Shown: positions 10,189-17,951 of the stretch, piece by piece | Numbering within the stretch: the first letter of the stretch is position 1 | How the letters are laid out: the number at the start of each line of letters is the position of its first letter | Source of the DNA: Catellatospora citrea | GTDB lineage: Bacteria > Actinomycetota > Actinomycetes > Mycobacteriales > Micromonosporaceae | DNA: 64,000 nucleotides | Direction: 5' to 3' | Assembly: GCF_003610235.1 (NCBI RefSeq) | Contig: NZ_RAPR01000001.1 | Coordinates: 2,108,001 to 2,172,000 of the forward strand | Position numbers and translations under genes: made by a program | Notes under the pieces: generated by a model | What the model saw: only the letters and a program-made list of their open reading frames with translations | What the model was told of the DNA's origin: nothing | Databases searched by the model: none

Positions 10189-10845
10189 ATGCGCGCAGAC
10201 CGGCTTGTGCTGGGCTTTTTCGGCGTGGCCTCGGTCCTCAACATCGTCGCCGCCGGCATCGGGAGCAAGGCGCTCGACTGGGCGACCAAGCCGTTGCTGC
10301 TGCCGTTGTTGGCGCTGTGGTTCTTCCTGAACCAGCGGGCCAAGGGTGTGCGGCCGACCACGGGCATCCTGGCCGCGCTGCTGTTCTCCTGGGCCGGTGA
10401 CGTGGCGCTGCAGTTCGAGGGCAGCACGGCGTTCATCGTCGGTATGGCGCTGTTCGGCACCGCGCACGTCTGCTACGTGACTACCTTCGTGCGCCACGGC
10501 GCGCTGGCGCGGATGCGCCGGCTGCCGATGCTGCTGGCGCCGATCGGGTACGCGATCTTCCTCGTCGGCGCGCTGACCTGGCTGTGGCCCGCGCTGTCCG
10601 AGGCGGGGCTGGCGGTGCCGATGGCCGTCTACGGCACGCTGCTGTCGTCGACCGCGGCGCTGGCGGCGGCGTTCGGCTGGCGCACCGCGCTCGGTGGCGG
10701 CCTGTTCCTGATCTCCGACCTGCTGATCGCGGTGCGCGTCGCCGACGCGTTCACCATCCCCGGCCCGCCGGTCTGGGTGATGGTCACCTACATCGCGGCC
10801 CAGTACCTGCTCGCCACCGGCTGGACCGAGCGCCGCACGGCCTGA
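10189..10845 (+). CDS. YhhN/TMEM86-family integral membrane protein (lysoplasmalogenase-like)
   Basis: This 218-residue polytopic membrane protein has about seven to eight helices and matches the YhhN/TMEM86 family, whose animal members hydrolyse the vinyl-ether bond of lysoplasmalogens. The bacterial role is mostly unproven. Typical sequence includes LLFSWAGDVAL near residue 65, with the conserved polar residues inside helices, and LFLISDLLIAVRVA near the C-terminus. I chose ATG at 10189 because CGGGAG lies about seven bases before it. Its downstream neighbour is convergent, with a long palindrome between them. Confidence 0.8.
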   Translation: MRADRLVLGFFGVASVLNIVAAGIGSKALDWATKPLLLPLLALWFFLNQRAKGVRPTTGILAALLFSWAGDVALQFEGSTAFIVGMALFGTAHVCYVTTFVRHGALARMRRLPMLLAPIGYAIFLVGALTWLWPALSEAGLAVPMAVYGTLLSSTAALAAAFGWRTALGGGLFLISDLLIAVRVADAFTIPGPPVWVMVTYIAAQYLLATGWTERRTA

Positions 10846-10876
10846 TCGCGCCGGGCCGAGCGGGCCGACCGCGTCC

Positions 10877-10938
10877 CGCAGTTTCGGGGAAACTGCGTGA
10901 ATCGGGCTGGGCGAACGTGCACTTTCCCCGAAACTGCG
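10877..10938. repeat. Long intergenic palindrome (family D)
   Basis: Two perfect 16-base arms (10877-10892 CGCAGTTTCGGGGAAA and 10923-10938) enclose a 30-base loop in the convergent gap between the YhhN-like and LppU-like genes. A degenerate copy resembling only the 3' half lies at 33270-33303. Confidence 0.8.
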
Positions 10939-10998
10939 CGGCCGGTGCGCTCGGACCCGGGTCCCGGCCGGTCAGCGGACCGGGCGGGACGACGTCCG

Positions 10999-11664
10999 TC
11001 AGGACGGATCGGGGCCGAGGCAGTAGATGTCGGTGGTGGTGGTCCGGCCGCGCCGGGTGTAGGTCTCCTCGACGTAGCCGGTCGCGCTGTCCGAGCACTG
11101 GCTCGGGCTGTCCACGACCTGGGTCACCATGCCCTCGTTCGGCTCGCTGCAGTCCACGAAATCGACGTCGGTCCCGCCCGCGGTGGAAACCACGCACTGG
11201 CCGATCTTGTTCGCCGCGCCGCCGGTGGCCACGGCGTACCCGATGGCGCCCACCACGGCGAGCGGGACGACCAGGCCGATGATGGTGGCCCGCTGGTACA
11301 CCGGTTTGCCCGGGTTCCACGGCGTGCCCGACGACCCGTCGAGGGCGGGCGCCGGCTCGGTGAGCCTGTTCAGCTTGCGGCGCGCGTACAGGTTGTAGAG
11401 CAGGATGAACGGCGTGATGATGAACGACGCCCAGCCCCACCAGCCCTGCACCAGGGTGCGACTGGTCATGGTGCGGAAGATCGCCAGGCCGCAGGTGCGG
11501 CAGTAGGTGCCGCGTTCCTTGAGGAACTGCATCACGAGGATCATCCCGCGGTGACCGCGGAAGGTCATCTCCGCCGCCGGGCTGCATCCGCAGTTCTGGC
11601 AGCGGTGGGTGCGGTCCGGTTGCGGGACCGGCGAGGAGAGGTGCGAGGGGATCAGTTCGGTCAC
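10999..11664 (-). CDS. LppU/SCO3897-like zinc-ribbon membrane protein
   Basis: This 221-residue protein has three visible parts. An N-terminal cysteine cluster (CQNCGCSPA, later YCRTCGLA) looks like a zinc ribbon. Two membrane segments follow (GWWGWASFIITPFILLYNLY and TIIGLVVPLAVVGAIGYAVA). The C-terminal extracytoplasmic domain holds four cysteines (GQCVV, FVDCSEP, PSQCSDS, IYCLGPD) and resembles LppU-type actinobacterial proteins. The start is taken as GTG at 11662-11664, the first plausible codon before MTELIPSHL; no strong ribosome site is visible. Function is unknown. It is divergent from the serine hydrolase gene, with only 64 bases between. Confidence 0.7.
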   Translation of the reverse strand: MTELIPSHLSSPVPQPDRTHRCQNCGCSPAAEMTFRGHRGMILVMQFLKERGTYCRTCGLAIFRTMTSRTLVQGWWGWASFIITPFILLYNLYARRKLNRLTEPAPALDGSSGTPWNPGKPVYQRATIIGLVVPLAVVGAIGYAVATGGAANKIGQCVVSTAGGTDVDFVDCSEPNEGMVTQVVDSPSQCSDSATGYVEETYTRRGRTTTTDIYCLGPDPS

Positions 11665-11728
11665 GGCGCGGGACTCTAGTGCAGCCCGGGGCCGGCCGCC
11701 GCCCCGTCGGTCGGTACGCTGCCAAACC

Positions 11729-12565
11729 GTGGACACGCTGCAGAGCCTCACGCCCGAACTCGACGCGTTCCCCGGCACCGCCTCGGTGTGGTGCGGTCGG
11801 CTGGACGGGCCCGCGGTGTTCGCCCGCGCCGAGCACGAACTGCACTACGCGGCCAGCACCATGAAGGTCGGCGTGATGGCGGCCGCCTGGCGGGCCGCCG
11901 AGGCCGGCCGGCTCGACCTGGACGCCGAGATCGCCGTGCACAACGAGCACGTCTCGGCCGCCCCCGGCGGCCCGGCCTACGCCAACGACCCGGCGTACGA
12001 CAGCGACCAGCAGGTCTGGGACCGGCTGGGCGGCCGGGCGCCGCTGCGCTGGCTGATCGACCGGATGATCGTGCGGTCGTCCAATCTCGCCACCAACCTG
12101 GTGCTGGGCGCGCTGGGCCCCAACGAGCAGGCGTTCGCCCAGGTAAACGAGGTGTGGCAGCTGGCCGGCGCGACCCGGGCGCACACCGACCGCGGCATCG
12201 AGGACTACCCGGCGCGCGACGGCGGGATCAGCAACGAGGTCACCGCCGCCGACCTGGCCGCACTGTTCGGCGCGCTGGCCGGAAACCGGCTGGCGTCGAC
12301 CGCCGGGTCGGCCGCGATGATCGACGTGCTGACCGCGCAGCAGTGCCGCGACGACCTGCACCTGGGCCTGCCCGCGGGCACCCGGGTGGCGCTGAAGAAC
12401 GGCTGGGTCACCGGCGAGCGGCACAGCAGCGCGCTGATCTTCCCGCCCGACGCCGCGCCGTACCTGCTGGCGGCCTGCACCACCGGCGAGGTGTCCGACA
12501 CGGACGCCTGCGCGCTGCTGGGCCGGATCGCGGCGGCGAGCTGGGCACAACTCGGCATGAACTGA
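11729..12565 (+). CDS. Class A beta-lactamase-like serine hydrolase, no signal peptide
   Basis: This is a penicillin-binding-fold serine hydrolase of 278 residues. Residues S43-T-M-K46 form the SxxK catalytic motif, RSSNLATN provides the SxN-like motif, and LKNGWVTGE stands for the KTG box. No signal peptide is visible with the GTG start at 11729, so the product is probably cytoplasmic and unlikely to be a classical secreted beta-lactamase. It lies in the same direction as a dipeptide epimerase and an NlpC/P60 peptidase (gaps of 69 and 13 bases), which suggests a role in trimming or recycling peptidoglycan peptides. Confidence 0.82.
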   Translation: MDTLQSLTPELDAFPGTASVWCGRLDGPAVFARAEHELHYAASTMKVGVMAAAWRAAEAGRLDLDAEIAVHNEHVSAAPGGPAYANDPAYDSDQQVWDRLGGRAPLRWLIDRMIVRSSNLATNLVLGALGPNEQAFAQVNEVWQLAGATRAHTDRGIEDYPARDGGISNEVTAADLAALFGALAGNRLASTAGSAAMIDVLTAQQCRDDLHLGLPAGTRVALKNGWVTGERHSSALIFPPDAAPYLLAACTTGEVSDTDACALLGRIAAASWAQLGMN

Positions 12566-12634
12566 CCATCGCGCTGGTCAGTCGTTACCGATCGGTGCTT
12601 CTGCAGCATCTGTTTCAGACGTAGGGTCGAAAGC

Positions 12635-13723
12635 GTGTCGATCACCGCAGTTCGCACGCGCCGGATCTCCGCGCCGCTGCACACCCCGTTCGTGACCGCG
12701 CTGCGCCGGGCCACCGCCGTGGAGACGCTGCTGGTGGAGGTGGTCGACGCCGACGGGCGGTCCGGCTTCGGCGAGGCTCCGCAGGTCTGGGCGGTGACCG
12801 GCGCGAGCCTGGCCGGCTCGCAGGCCTGCGTCGAGGAGATGATGGCGCCGCTGCTGGTGGGCCGCGATCCCGACGACCTGGCCGCGCGCTGCCGCGACGT
12901 CGCGCGGGCCGTGGTCGGCAACGAGGCCGCCAAGATGGCCGTCGAGATCGCACTGCACGACCTGGCCGCGCGCCGTCTGGACATCCCGCTGGTACGCCTG
13001 CTCGGCGGCACGAACCTGACCGTGCCCACCGACGTGACGCTGTCCGCGGGCGAGCCGGGCGCGCTGGCCGTCACCGCCAAGCAGCGCCTGGCCGAGGGCT
13101 TCACGGTGCTGAAACTGAAGGTCGGCACGGACGCCGCGGGCGACCTGGCCCGGGTCCGCGCCGTGTGCGACGCCCTGGAGCCGGGGCTGAAGCTGCGCCT
13201 GGACGCCAACCAGGGCTGGACCCCGCGGGACGCGCTCAACATCATCAACCGCATCGCCGCCCTGGACCTGCCGGTCGAACTGGTCGAGCAGCCCGTCGCC
13301 CGGCACGACCTGGACGGCCTGGCCTGGGTCAGCGCCCGCGCCGACCTGCCGATCATGGCGGACGAGTCGGTCTTCGGCGTACGCGACCTGGTCGAGGTGA
13401 TCCGCCGCCGGGCGGCCGACCTGGTCAACGTGAAACTGGCCAAGAGCGGTGGCCTCACCGTCGCGCGCACCCTGCTCGAACTGGCCGCCGCGCACGGCCT
13501 GGGCACCTGCGTCGGCTCCATGATGGAGGGCCCGGTCGGCATCGGCGCGGCGGCGAGCCTGGTCGCGGCCCACCCGACCACGGTGGTCAGCGATCTCGAC
13601 GCGGCCTGGTGGCTGGCGGAGTCGCCGGTCACCGGCGGCATCCGCTACGACGGCGCGACCGTGGTCCTGCCCGACGCCCCCGGCCTGGGCGTGTCGGTGC
13701 CGTCGCCGGGCTCGGCCGAGTGA
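12635..13723 (+). CDS. Dipeptide epimerase (L-Ala-D/L-Glu epimerase type, enolase superfamily)
   Basis: This 362-residue member of the muconate-lactonizing branch of the enolase superfamily likely epimerises L-Ala-D-Glu released from cell-wall peptides to L-Ala-L-Glu. The catalytic pair is visible as VLKLKVG (K160, K162) and NVKLAKSGG (K267). The metal ligands are D190 in LRLDANQGW, E218 in LVEQP and D243 in MADES. The start is GTG at 12635. The next gene, 13 bases downstream, encodes an NlpC/P60 peptidase, the same pairing as ykfB-ykfC of Bacillus subtilis, and this context supports the Ala-Glu specificity. Other dipeptide substrates remain possible. Confidence 0.88.
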   Translation: MSITAVRTRRISAPLHTPFVTALRRATAVETLLVEVVDADGRSGFGEAPQVWAVTGASLAGSQACVEEMMAPLLVGRDPDDLAARCRDVARAVVGNEAAKMAVEIALHDLAARRLDIPLVRLLGGTNLTVPTDVTLSAGEPGALAVTAKQRLAEGFTVLKLKVGTDAAGDLARVRAVCDALEPGLKLRLDANQGWTPRDALNIINRIAALDLPVELVEQPVARHDLDGLAWVSARADLPIMADESVFGVRDLVEVIRRRAADLVNVKLAKSGGLTVARTLLELAAAHGLGTCVGSMMEGPVGIGAAASLVAAHPTTVVSDLDAAWWLAESPVTGGIRYDGATVVLPDAPGLGVSVPSPGSAE

Positions 13724-13736
13724 ATCGAGGTCCGAC

Positions 13737-14453
13737 ATGAAGATCGCCACGGTGACCGCCCCGGTGGCGACGCTCTGGTCCCGCCCCGACGCGCCGCGTC
13801 CGGGCGTCGACGCCGCGGCACTGGGCCCGCGCTGTGACCCCCGGTCCTGGGTGGCCGGCCTCGACGACACCGGGCGGATGTACACCGGCGTGCTCACCCA
13901 GCTGCTGCACGGCGAGCAGGTGCTGATCGAGGAGGTCCGCGACGGCTGGGCCCGGGTGGTCGCGACCGAGCAGCCCGCCGCCAAGCTCGACCCCCGGGGC
14001 TATCCCGGGTGGCTGCCACTGGACCAGCTCAGCGTGCGCGAGACCGCCGACGGCGGCGCGACCGGGGTCGACGCGATCGCGGCACTGGAGGCGGCCCGGG
14101 CCTGGCGCGGGGTGCCCTACGTCTGGGGCGGCCTGACGCCGTACGGCATCGACTGCTCGGGGCTGGTGCACCTGGCGTTCCGGCAGCTCGGCGTGACCAT
14201 GCCGCGTGACGCCGACGACCAGCGGGCCGCCACGGCGGACGTGCCGCTGGGCACCGAGCGCCCCGGCGACCTCTACTTCTTCGGCCCCGGCGACGGCACC
14301 GTCCAGCACGTCGGCTTCGTGACCACACCGTCGCGCCCCGACGGCACCCGCCACATGCTGCACGCCTGCGGCGACGCCTACCTCGTCGTCGAGGAACAGC
14401 TCCGCCCCACCCGCGTCGCCACCCTCCTCACCGCGGGCCGCGTCACCCCCTGA
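13737..14453 (+). CDS. NlpC/P60 cysteine peptidase (YkfC-like), cytoplasmic
   Basis: This is a probable gamma-D-glutamyl-diamino-acid endopeptidase acting on free murein peptides. The 238 residues comprise an N-terminal SH3-like region (VATLWSRPDAP through GYPGWLPLDQL) and an NlpC/P60 domain with catalytic C140 in GIDCSGLVH, H191 in VQHVGF and a probable third residue, H209, in MLHACG. There is no signal peptide, which fits intracellular recycling rather than wall cleavage. The ATG at 13737 is 13 bases after the epimerase stop, so the two are almost certainly cotranscribed. Confidence 0.88.
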   Translation: MKIATVTAPVATLWSRPDAPRPGVDAAALGPRCDPRSWVAGLDDTGRMYTGVLTQLLHGEQVLIEEVRDGWARVVATEQPAAKLDPRGYPGWLPLDQLSVRETADGGATGVDAIAALEAARAWRGVPYVWGGLTPYGIDCSGLVHLAFRQLGVTMPRDADDQRAATADVPLGTERPGDLYFFGPGDGTVQHVGFVTTPSRPDGTRHMLHACGDAYLVVEEQLRPTRVATLLTAGRVTP

Positions 14454-14463
14454 CCCCGCCCCG

Positions 14464-14540
14464 GCGACGATCTTGCACGAACTGTGGGTATGACACGCCC
14501 AAAGCGGGCATATGGGCAACAGTTCGCGCAAGATCGTCGC
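14464..14540. repeat. Palindromic intergenic repeat, family B copy 1
   Basis: The 22-base arms 14464-14485 (GCGACGATCTTGCACGAACTGT) pair with 14519-14540 apart from one mismatch. The loop carries TGACACGCCCAAAGCGGGCA. The whole element recurs in inverted orientation at 52301-52383 with strong identity in both arms and loop. It lies between the convergent NlpC/P60 and terC genes. Confidence 0.85.
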
Positions 14541-14554
14541 GATCATGGGGCGAG

Positions 14555-14587
14555 AAAGCCCCGCCCGGGTGATCGGGGCGGGGCTTT
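14555..14587. terminator. Hairpin terminator between NlpC/P60 and terC genes
   Basis: A 12-bp stem (AAAGCCCCGCCC / GGGCGGGGCTTT) has A-rich and T-rich bases at its foot, so it can act in both directions. It lies 18 bases past the terC stop and about 100 past the peptidase stop. Confidence 0.8.
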
Positions 14588-14605
14588 TCGGGTGCGGGGG
14601 GGAGG

Positions 14606-15616
14606 TCAGCCGACCGGGGTGGGTGACTTTTCCTCGTGGTTGTTCTTCTCCTCGCGGGAGGACTTGATCAGGCTGGCGACCGTGGCGATGGCCAGGATGC
14701 CGATGATCACGCCGAGCGAGACGCCGATGCTGATGTGCGGGACCGCGGTGATGGGCTCGCCGCCGTTGATGAACGGCACGTTGTTGCCCGCGAGGGCCTC
14801 CATGATGAGCTTCACGCCGATGAAGCCGAGCACCGCGGCCAGGCCCAGCGACAGGTAGACCAGGCGGTCGAGCAGGCCGCCGAGGAGGAAGTACAGCTGG
14901 CGCAGGCCCATCAGGGCGAACACGTTGGCGGTGAAGACCAGGAAGGGTTCCTTGGTCAGGCCGAAGATCGCGGGGATGGAGTCGAGCGCGAAGATCAGGT
15001 CGGTGGTGCCGATCGCGATCATCACGATCAGCATCGGGGTGAAGAACCGCTTGCCGTTCTGCACCACGGTCATCTTCGCTTCGTTGTACTCCTTGCTGAT
15101 CGGCAGCACCCGACGGCTCCACCTGATCAGCGCGTTCTCCTTGAAGTCCGACTCGTCGCTCTCCCCGTGCTTGGTGAGCGTGTAGGCGGTGTAGATCAGG
15201 AAGACGCCGAAGATGTAGAACACCCACACGAACCGCGACACCAGCGCGGCGCCCGCCGCGATGAACGCACCGCGCATGATCAGCGCCAGCACGATGCCGA
15301 TGAGCAGCACCTTCTGCTGGTATATGCGCGGCACGGCGAAACGGCTCATGATGATCACAAAGACGAACAGGTTGTCCACGGAGAGGCTGTACTCGGTGAC
15401 CCAGCCGGCGAAGAACTCCTGGCCGTACTGCGATCCGTGGTTATAGAAGATCCAGCCGCCGAACGCGATGGCCAGGGCAACGTAGAAGACGACCCAACCG
15501 GTCGCCTCCTTCATCGACGGCTCATGCGGCCGCCGACCGATGATCATCAAGTCGAAGGTCAGCAGCGCCAGCAACCCGATGAGGGTGGCGGCCCATTCCC
15601 AAGTGGACACGTTCAT
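14606..15616 (-). CDS. TerC-family integral membrane protein (Alx/MeeY-like, probable metal exporter)
   Basis: This 336-residue polytopic membrane protein belongs to the TerC/Alx family. Members protect against metal stress, and several have been linked to manganese export and metallation of secreted proteins. Diagnostic segments are EYSLSVDNLFVFVII and TDLIFALDSIPAIFG, whose intramembrane acidic residues are conserved, and nine or so helices are visible. A charged cytoplasmic loop (KHGESDESDFKENALIR) lies mid-protein and the tail is charged. The gene is preceded by a yybP-ykoY-type riboswitch, which independently points to manganese-dependent control. GGAGGT is placed 8-13 bases before the ATG. 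Confidence 0.92.
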   Translation of the reverse strand: MNVSTWEWAATLIGLLALLTFDLMIIGRRPHEPSMKEATGWVVFYVALAIAFGGWIFYNHGSQYGQEFFAGWVTEYSLSVDNLFVFVIIMSRFAVPRIYQQKVLLIGIVLALIMRGAFIAAGAALVSRFVWVFYIFGVFLIYTAYTLTKHGESDESDFKENALIRWSRRVLPISKEYNEAKMTVVQNGKRFFTPMLIVMIAIGTTDLIFALDSIPAIFGLTKEPFLVFTANVFALMGLRQLYFLLGGLLDRLVYLSLGLAAVLGFIGVKLIMEALAGNNVPFINGGEPITAVPHISIGVSLGVIIGILAIATVASLIKSSREEKNNHEEKSPTPVG

Positions 15617-15622
15617 ATGAAC

Positions 15623-15659
15623 AGACCTCCGGTCGGCATCATTTTTGCCCCGGAGGTCT
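15623..15659 (-). promoter_or_regulatory. Shine-Dalgarno / anti-Shine-Dalgarno hairpin of terC
   Basis: In terC mRNA the ribosome-site segment CCGGAGGTCT (complement of 15623-15632) is exactly complementary to AGACCTCCGG (complement of 15650-15659). The latter is also the 3' end of the riboswitch aptamer. A 17-base loop separates them. The two pairings are mutually exclusive, which predicts translational control. Confidence 0.75.
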
Positions 15660-15772
15660 CTCCTGCCACCGGCCTACTGCCGGTGACCGACGATGCCGGG
15701 ATCACACCAGGCCTCTGTTGGCCGGGGGGAGCCGTGCTGACGACACCGTCGTGAGGGATACTCCCCTCCCGC
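15650..15772 (-). ncRNA. yybP-ykoY family manganese riboswitch upstream of terC
   Basis: Read on the minus strand, the leader has the family's conserved blocks in order: GGGGAGTATCCC near the 5' end, CGTCAGCACGG for the first metal-site loop, then CCGGTGGCAGG, and GAGACCTCCGG closing the 3' side. Members bind Mn2+ and commonly control TerC/Alx-type and P-type ATPase genes. The downstream gene is terC, and the 3' strand overlaps an anti-Shine-Dalgarno element, so ligand binding should free the ribosome site. A covariance-model scan was not possible here. Confidence 0.85.
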
Positions 15773-15863
15773 GTCTCTCTATTGTTTACCACGCGAACCT
15801 GTAAACCCAGACGGGGTCGCCCGCACGGACGCCCTATCGGGTCATTCGGGACGTCCGGCCAGG

Positions 15864-16943
15864 TCAGCCAAGTGGTGCCGCGAGCTCCCGACCCGTGCTC
15901 AACGCCTGTTCGCACGCTGTCACCGCCGTCCGCAGCCGCACCTCGTGTGATCCCGACAACTCCACGACCGGCGCCGGCGACGCCGCGAGCACCTCACGGA
16001 ACCGCCCGGTCATCCAGCCCCGCAGGTGCTCGCCGTCGCGCAGCCCGTCGTCGTCGAACGCGACCCCGACATGCGAGGTCAACAGGTACAGATCGGGACG
16101 GCGGGCCAGTGCGCGCACCTGCGGTGACGAACTGCCCAGGTAACGCTCCTCCCAAACCTGGGTGGCCAGCGCGTCGGTGTCGCAGACCAGCAGCGGCGAA
16201 CCCTGCCTGGCCGCGGCGTCCTCGGCCGCGGACTGGGCCCGCGCCACCGCGACGAAGTCGGCCCGGTCCCAGGCGACGTCGAACACCGTCGCCGCCGGGT
16301 CGGCCGCCTGGAGCGCGGCCAGTTTGCGCGCCGTCAGCTCCCGGCCGTACTCGGGCACCCATCGCGTGGCCGCCCAGACGCCGCCCCGGGCCGCGAAGTG
16401 CGCCGACAGCGCCGCAGCCATGGTCGTGGTGCCCGTCGACTCGGCCCCCAGCACCACCACCCGGCGGGTGAACCAGGCCCGCACCGGCGCGGACAGCATG
16501 GTCCAGTGCGCCACCGGATCGGCCCGCACCGCCGTGCCCGACACCGGGAACGCCAGGCGGGGCGTGTCGACCTCGACGTGCACCGCCCCGAACCGCCTGG
16601 CCAGTTCGTCGCCGTACTTCTCCGAGCTGAACACGGCGTCGACCGCCCGGCCGCCGACCGCCTCCCGGAACACCGCGCAGTGGGCGTCCCATACCGCCGG
16701 ATCGTCGTAGTCCACCCGCAGGTCGTCGTAGCGGCCCGCGAAGCGCACCCACGGCGTGTCCGCGTGCTCCTCGCGCAGCCAGTCCAGCCGCGTCTCCAGC
16801 GGGATCGACTCCTGCCGCGAGGGCGCCACCACCACGGTGACCTCGGCGCAGGCCGCGGCCGCCGCCCGGATCAGGTGGTGGTGCCCGGCATGCGGTGGGT
16901 AGAACTTGCCCACCACCATGCCGTGGGCGTACGGACGGCTCAT
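15864..16943 (-). CDS. nadR: NadR-like bifunctional NMN adenylyltransferase / ribosylnicotinamide kinase
   Basis: This 359-residue protein joins a nucleotidyltransferase and a P-loop kinase, as in NadR. The N-terminal part has GKFYPPHAGHH, with the HxGH motif at residues 18-21, and VSGTAVR at 134-140, standing for the ISxTxxR motif. The kinase part begins RRVVVLGAESTGTTTMA at residue 160. Its phosphate loop has threonine where Walker A lysine is expected, a form I also recall from other actinobacterial NadR-like proteins. There is no N-terminal repressor domain. The ATG overlaps the pnuC stop (ATGA), so uptake and phosphorylation of nicotinamide riboside are coupled genetically. Confidence 0.88.
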   Translation of the reverse strand: MSRPYAHGMVVGKFYPPHAGHHHLIRAAAAACAEVTVVVAPSRQESIPLETRLDWLREEHADTPWVRFAGRYDDLRVDYDDPAVWDAHCAVFREAVGGRAVDAVFSSEKYGDELARRFGAVHVEVDTPRLAFPVSGTAVRADPVAHWTMLSAPVRAWFTRRVVVLGAESTGTTTMAAALSAHFAARGGVWAATRWVPEYGRELTARKLAALQAADPAATVFDVAWDRADFVAVARAQSAAEDAAARQGSPLLVCDTDALATQVWEERYLGSSSPQVRALARRPDLYLLTSHVGVAFDDDGLRDGEHLRGWMTGRFREVLAASPAPVVELSGSHEVRLRTAVTACEQALSTGRELAAPLG

Positions 16944-17569
16944 GCCGCGACCGGTGCCGGCACCCGGGCCCGCAGCGCGTTCTGCCAGGCCAGCAGCCCT
17001 GCCACGCACAGGCCCAGGAACACGACGTAGAGCGCGCCGGTCAGCCACAGGTCCTTGTAGAGATAGAGCGGGATGTAGATCAGGTCCGCGACGATCCAGA
17101 TCCACCAGCTCTCCAGCTTCTTGCGGGTCTGCAGGTAGGTCGCGACCAGCGAGAGCACCGTGGTCAGCGCATCGGCCAGCGGCACCGTCGAGTCGGTGAC
17201 CCGTTCCAGCAGCAGCCACAGCCCGGCGGTCGCGGCGATGCCCGCCGCCGCCGTCACGGTCCACTCGGTCCGCGTGGTCCGGGACACCTCCAGCCGGCCG
17301 CCCCGCTCGCCGCCGCGCAGCCACTGCCACCAGCCCAGCAGGCCCACCGCCACGTAGACCACCTGCAGCCCCGCGTCGGCGTAGAGGCCGTACGTGACGA
17401 ACACCGCCAGCAGCAGCAGGACGTTGAGGATGCCGACGGCCCAGTTCGCGACGTTCTGACGCACCAGCAGCCACACGTTGACCACCCCGGTCCCGAAGCC
17501 GAGCACCTCGGCCCAGGTCATCGGGGTGGCGTGCACGGTGAACGCGGTGCTGAGCAGCCAGTCGAGCAT
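16940..17569 (-). CDS. pnuC: Nicotinamide riboside transporter PnuC
   Basis: This 209-residue membrane protein has about seven helices and the PnuC family's features: NVWLLVRQNVANWAVGILN early, GLLGWWQWLRGG in the middle and SWWIWIVADLIYIPLYLYKD near the C-terminus. It transports nicotinamide riboside by facilitated diffusion, trapped by phosphorylation. The gene directly precedes nadR with a 4-base overlap, which supports that substrate over thiamine or riboflavin. The start is ATG at 17567-17569. Confidence 0.93.
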   Translation of the reverse strand: MLDWLLSTAFTVHATPMTWAEVLGFGTGVVNVWLLVRQNVANWAVGILNVLLLLAVFVTYGLYADAGLQVVYVAVGLLGWWQWLRGGERGGRLEVSRTTRTEWTVTAAAGIAATAGLWLLLERVTDSTVPLADALTTVLSLVATYLQTRKKLESWWIWIVADLIYIPLYLYKDLWLTGALYVVFLGLCVAGLLAWQNALRARVPAPVAA

Positions 17570-17626
17570 GGGCGACACCCTAGGGCACCCGCACCACGGC
17601 CGGACGGCCGTGCAAGGATCATCGCC

Positions 17627-17926
17627 ATGGTGCTCGAGATCGCCCAGATCGACGTCCTGCCCGGCCAGGAGGACGGCTTCGCCGCGGCGTACGCGCAGGC
17701 CCGGCCCTGGCTCGCGGACACGGACGGCTGCCTCACCACCCGGATGACCCGCGGCATCGAGTCGCCGTCGCGGTTCGTGCTGCTGGTCGAGTGGGAGTCC
17801 GTGCAGGCGCACGAGGAGAACTTCCGGGCCACCGACCGTTTCACGCAGTGGCGCACGATCCTCAGCCCGTTCTTCGCCAAGCCGCCGTTCGTGGAGCACT
17901 ACGCGGACCTGCCCGACGCGGGCTGA
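17627..17926 (+). CDS. Antibiotic biosynthesis monooxygenase (ABM) domain protein
   Basis: This 99-residue protein spans one ABM ferredoxin-like domain: an EIAQIDVLPGQEDGF strand-helix, then FVLLVEWESVQAHEENFRA and HYADLPDAG. Small proteins of this fold are dimeric and range from quinol or polyketide oxygenases to haem-degrading enzymes. The sequence does not decide which; the position-specific Asn/Trp residues of haem oxygenases are not evident. AAGGA lies about nine bases before the ATG. It stands 25 bases before the hydrolase gene and may be cotranscribed with it. Confidence 0.8.
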   Translation: MVLEIAQIDVLPGQEDGFAAAYAQARPWLADTDGCLTTRMTRGIESPSRFVLLVEWESVQAHEENFRATDRFTQWRTILSPFFAKPPFVEHYADLPDAG

Positions 17927-17951
17927 GCCTGACCTGAGCGCACCGACGACC

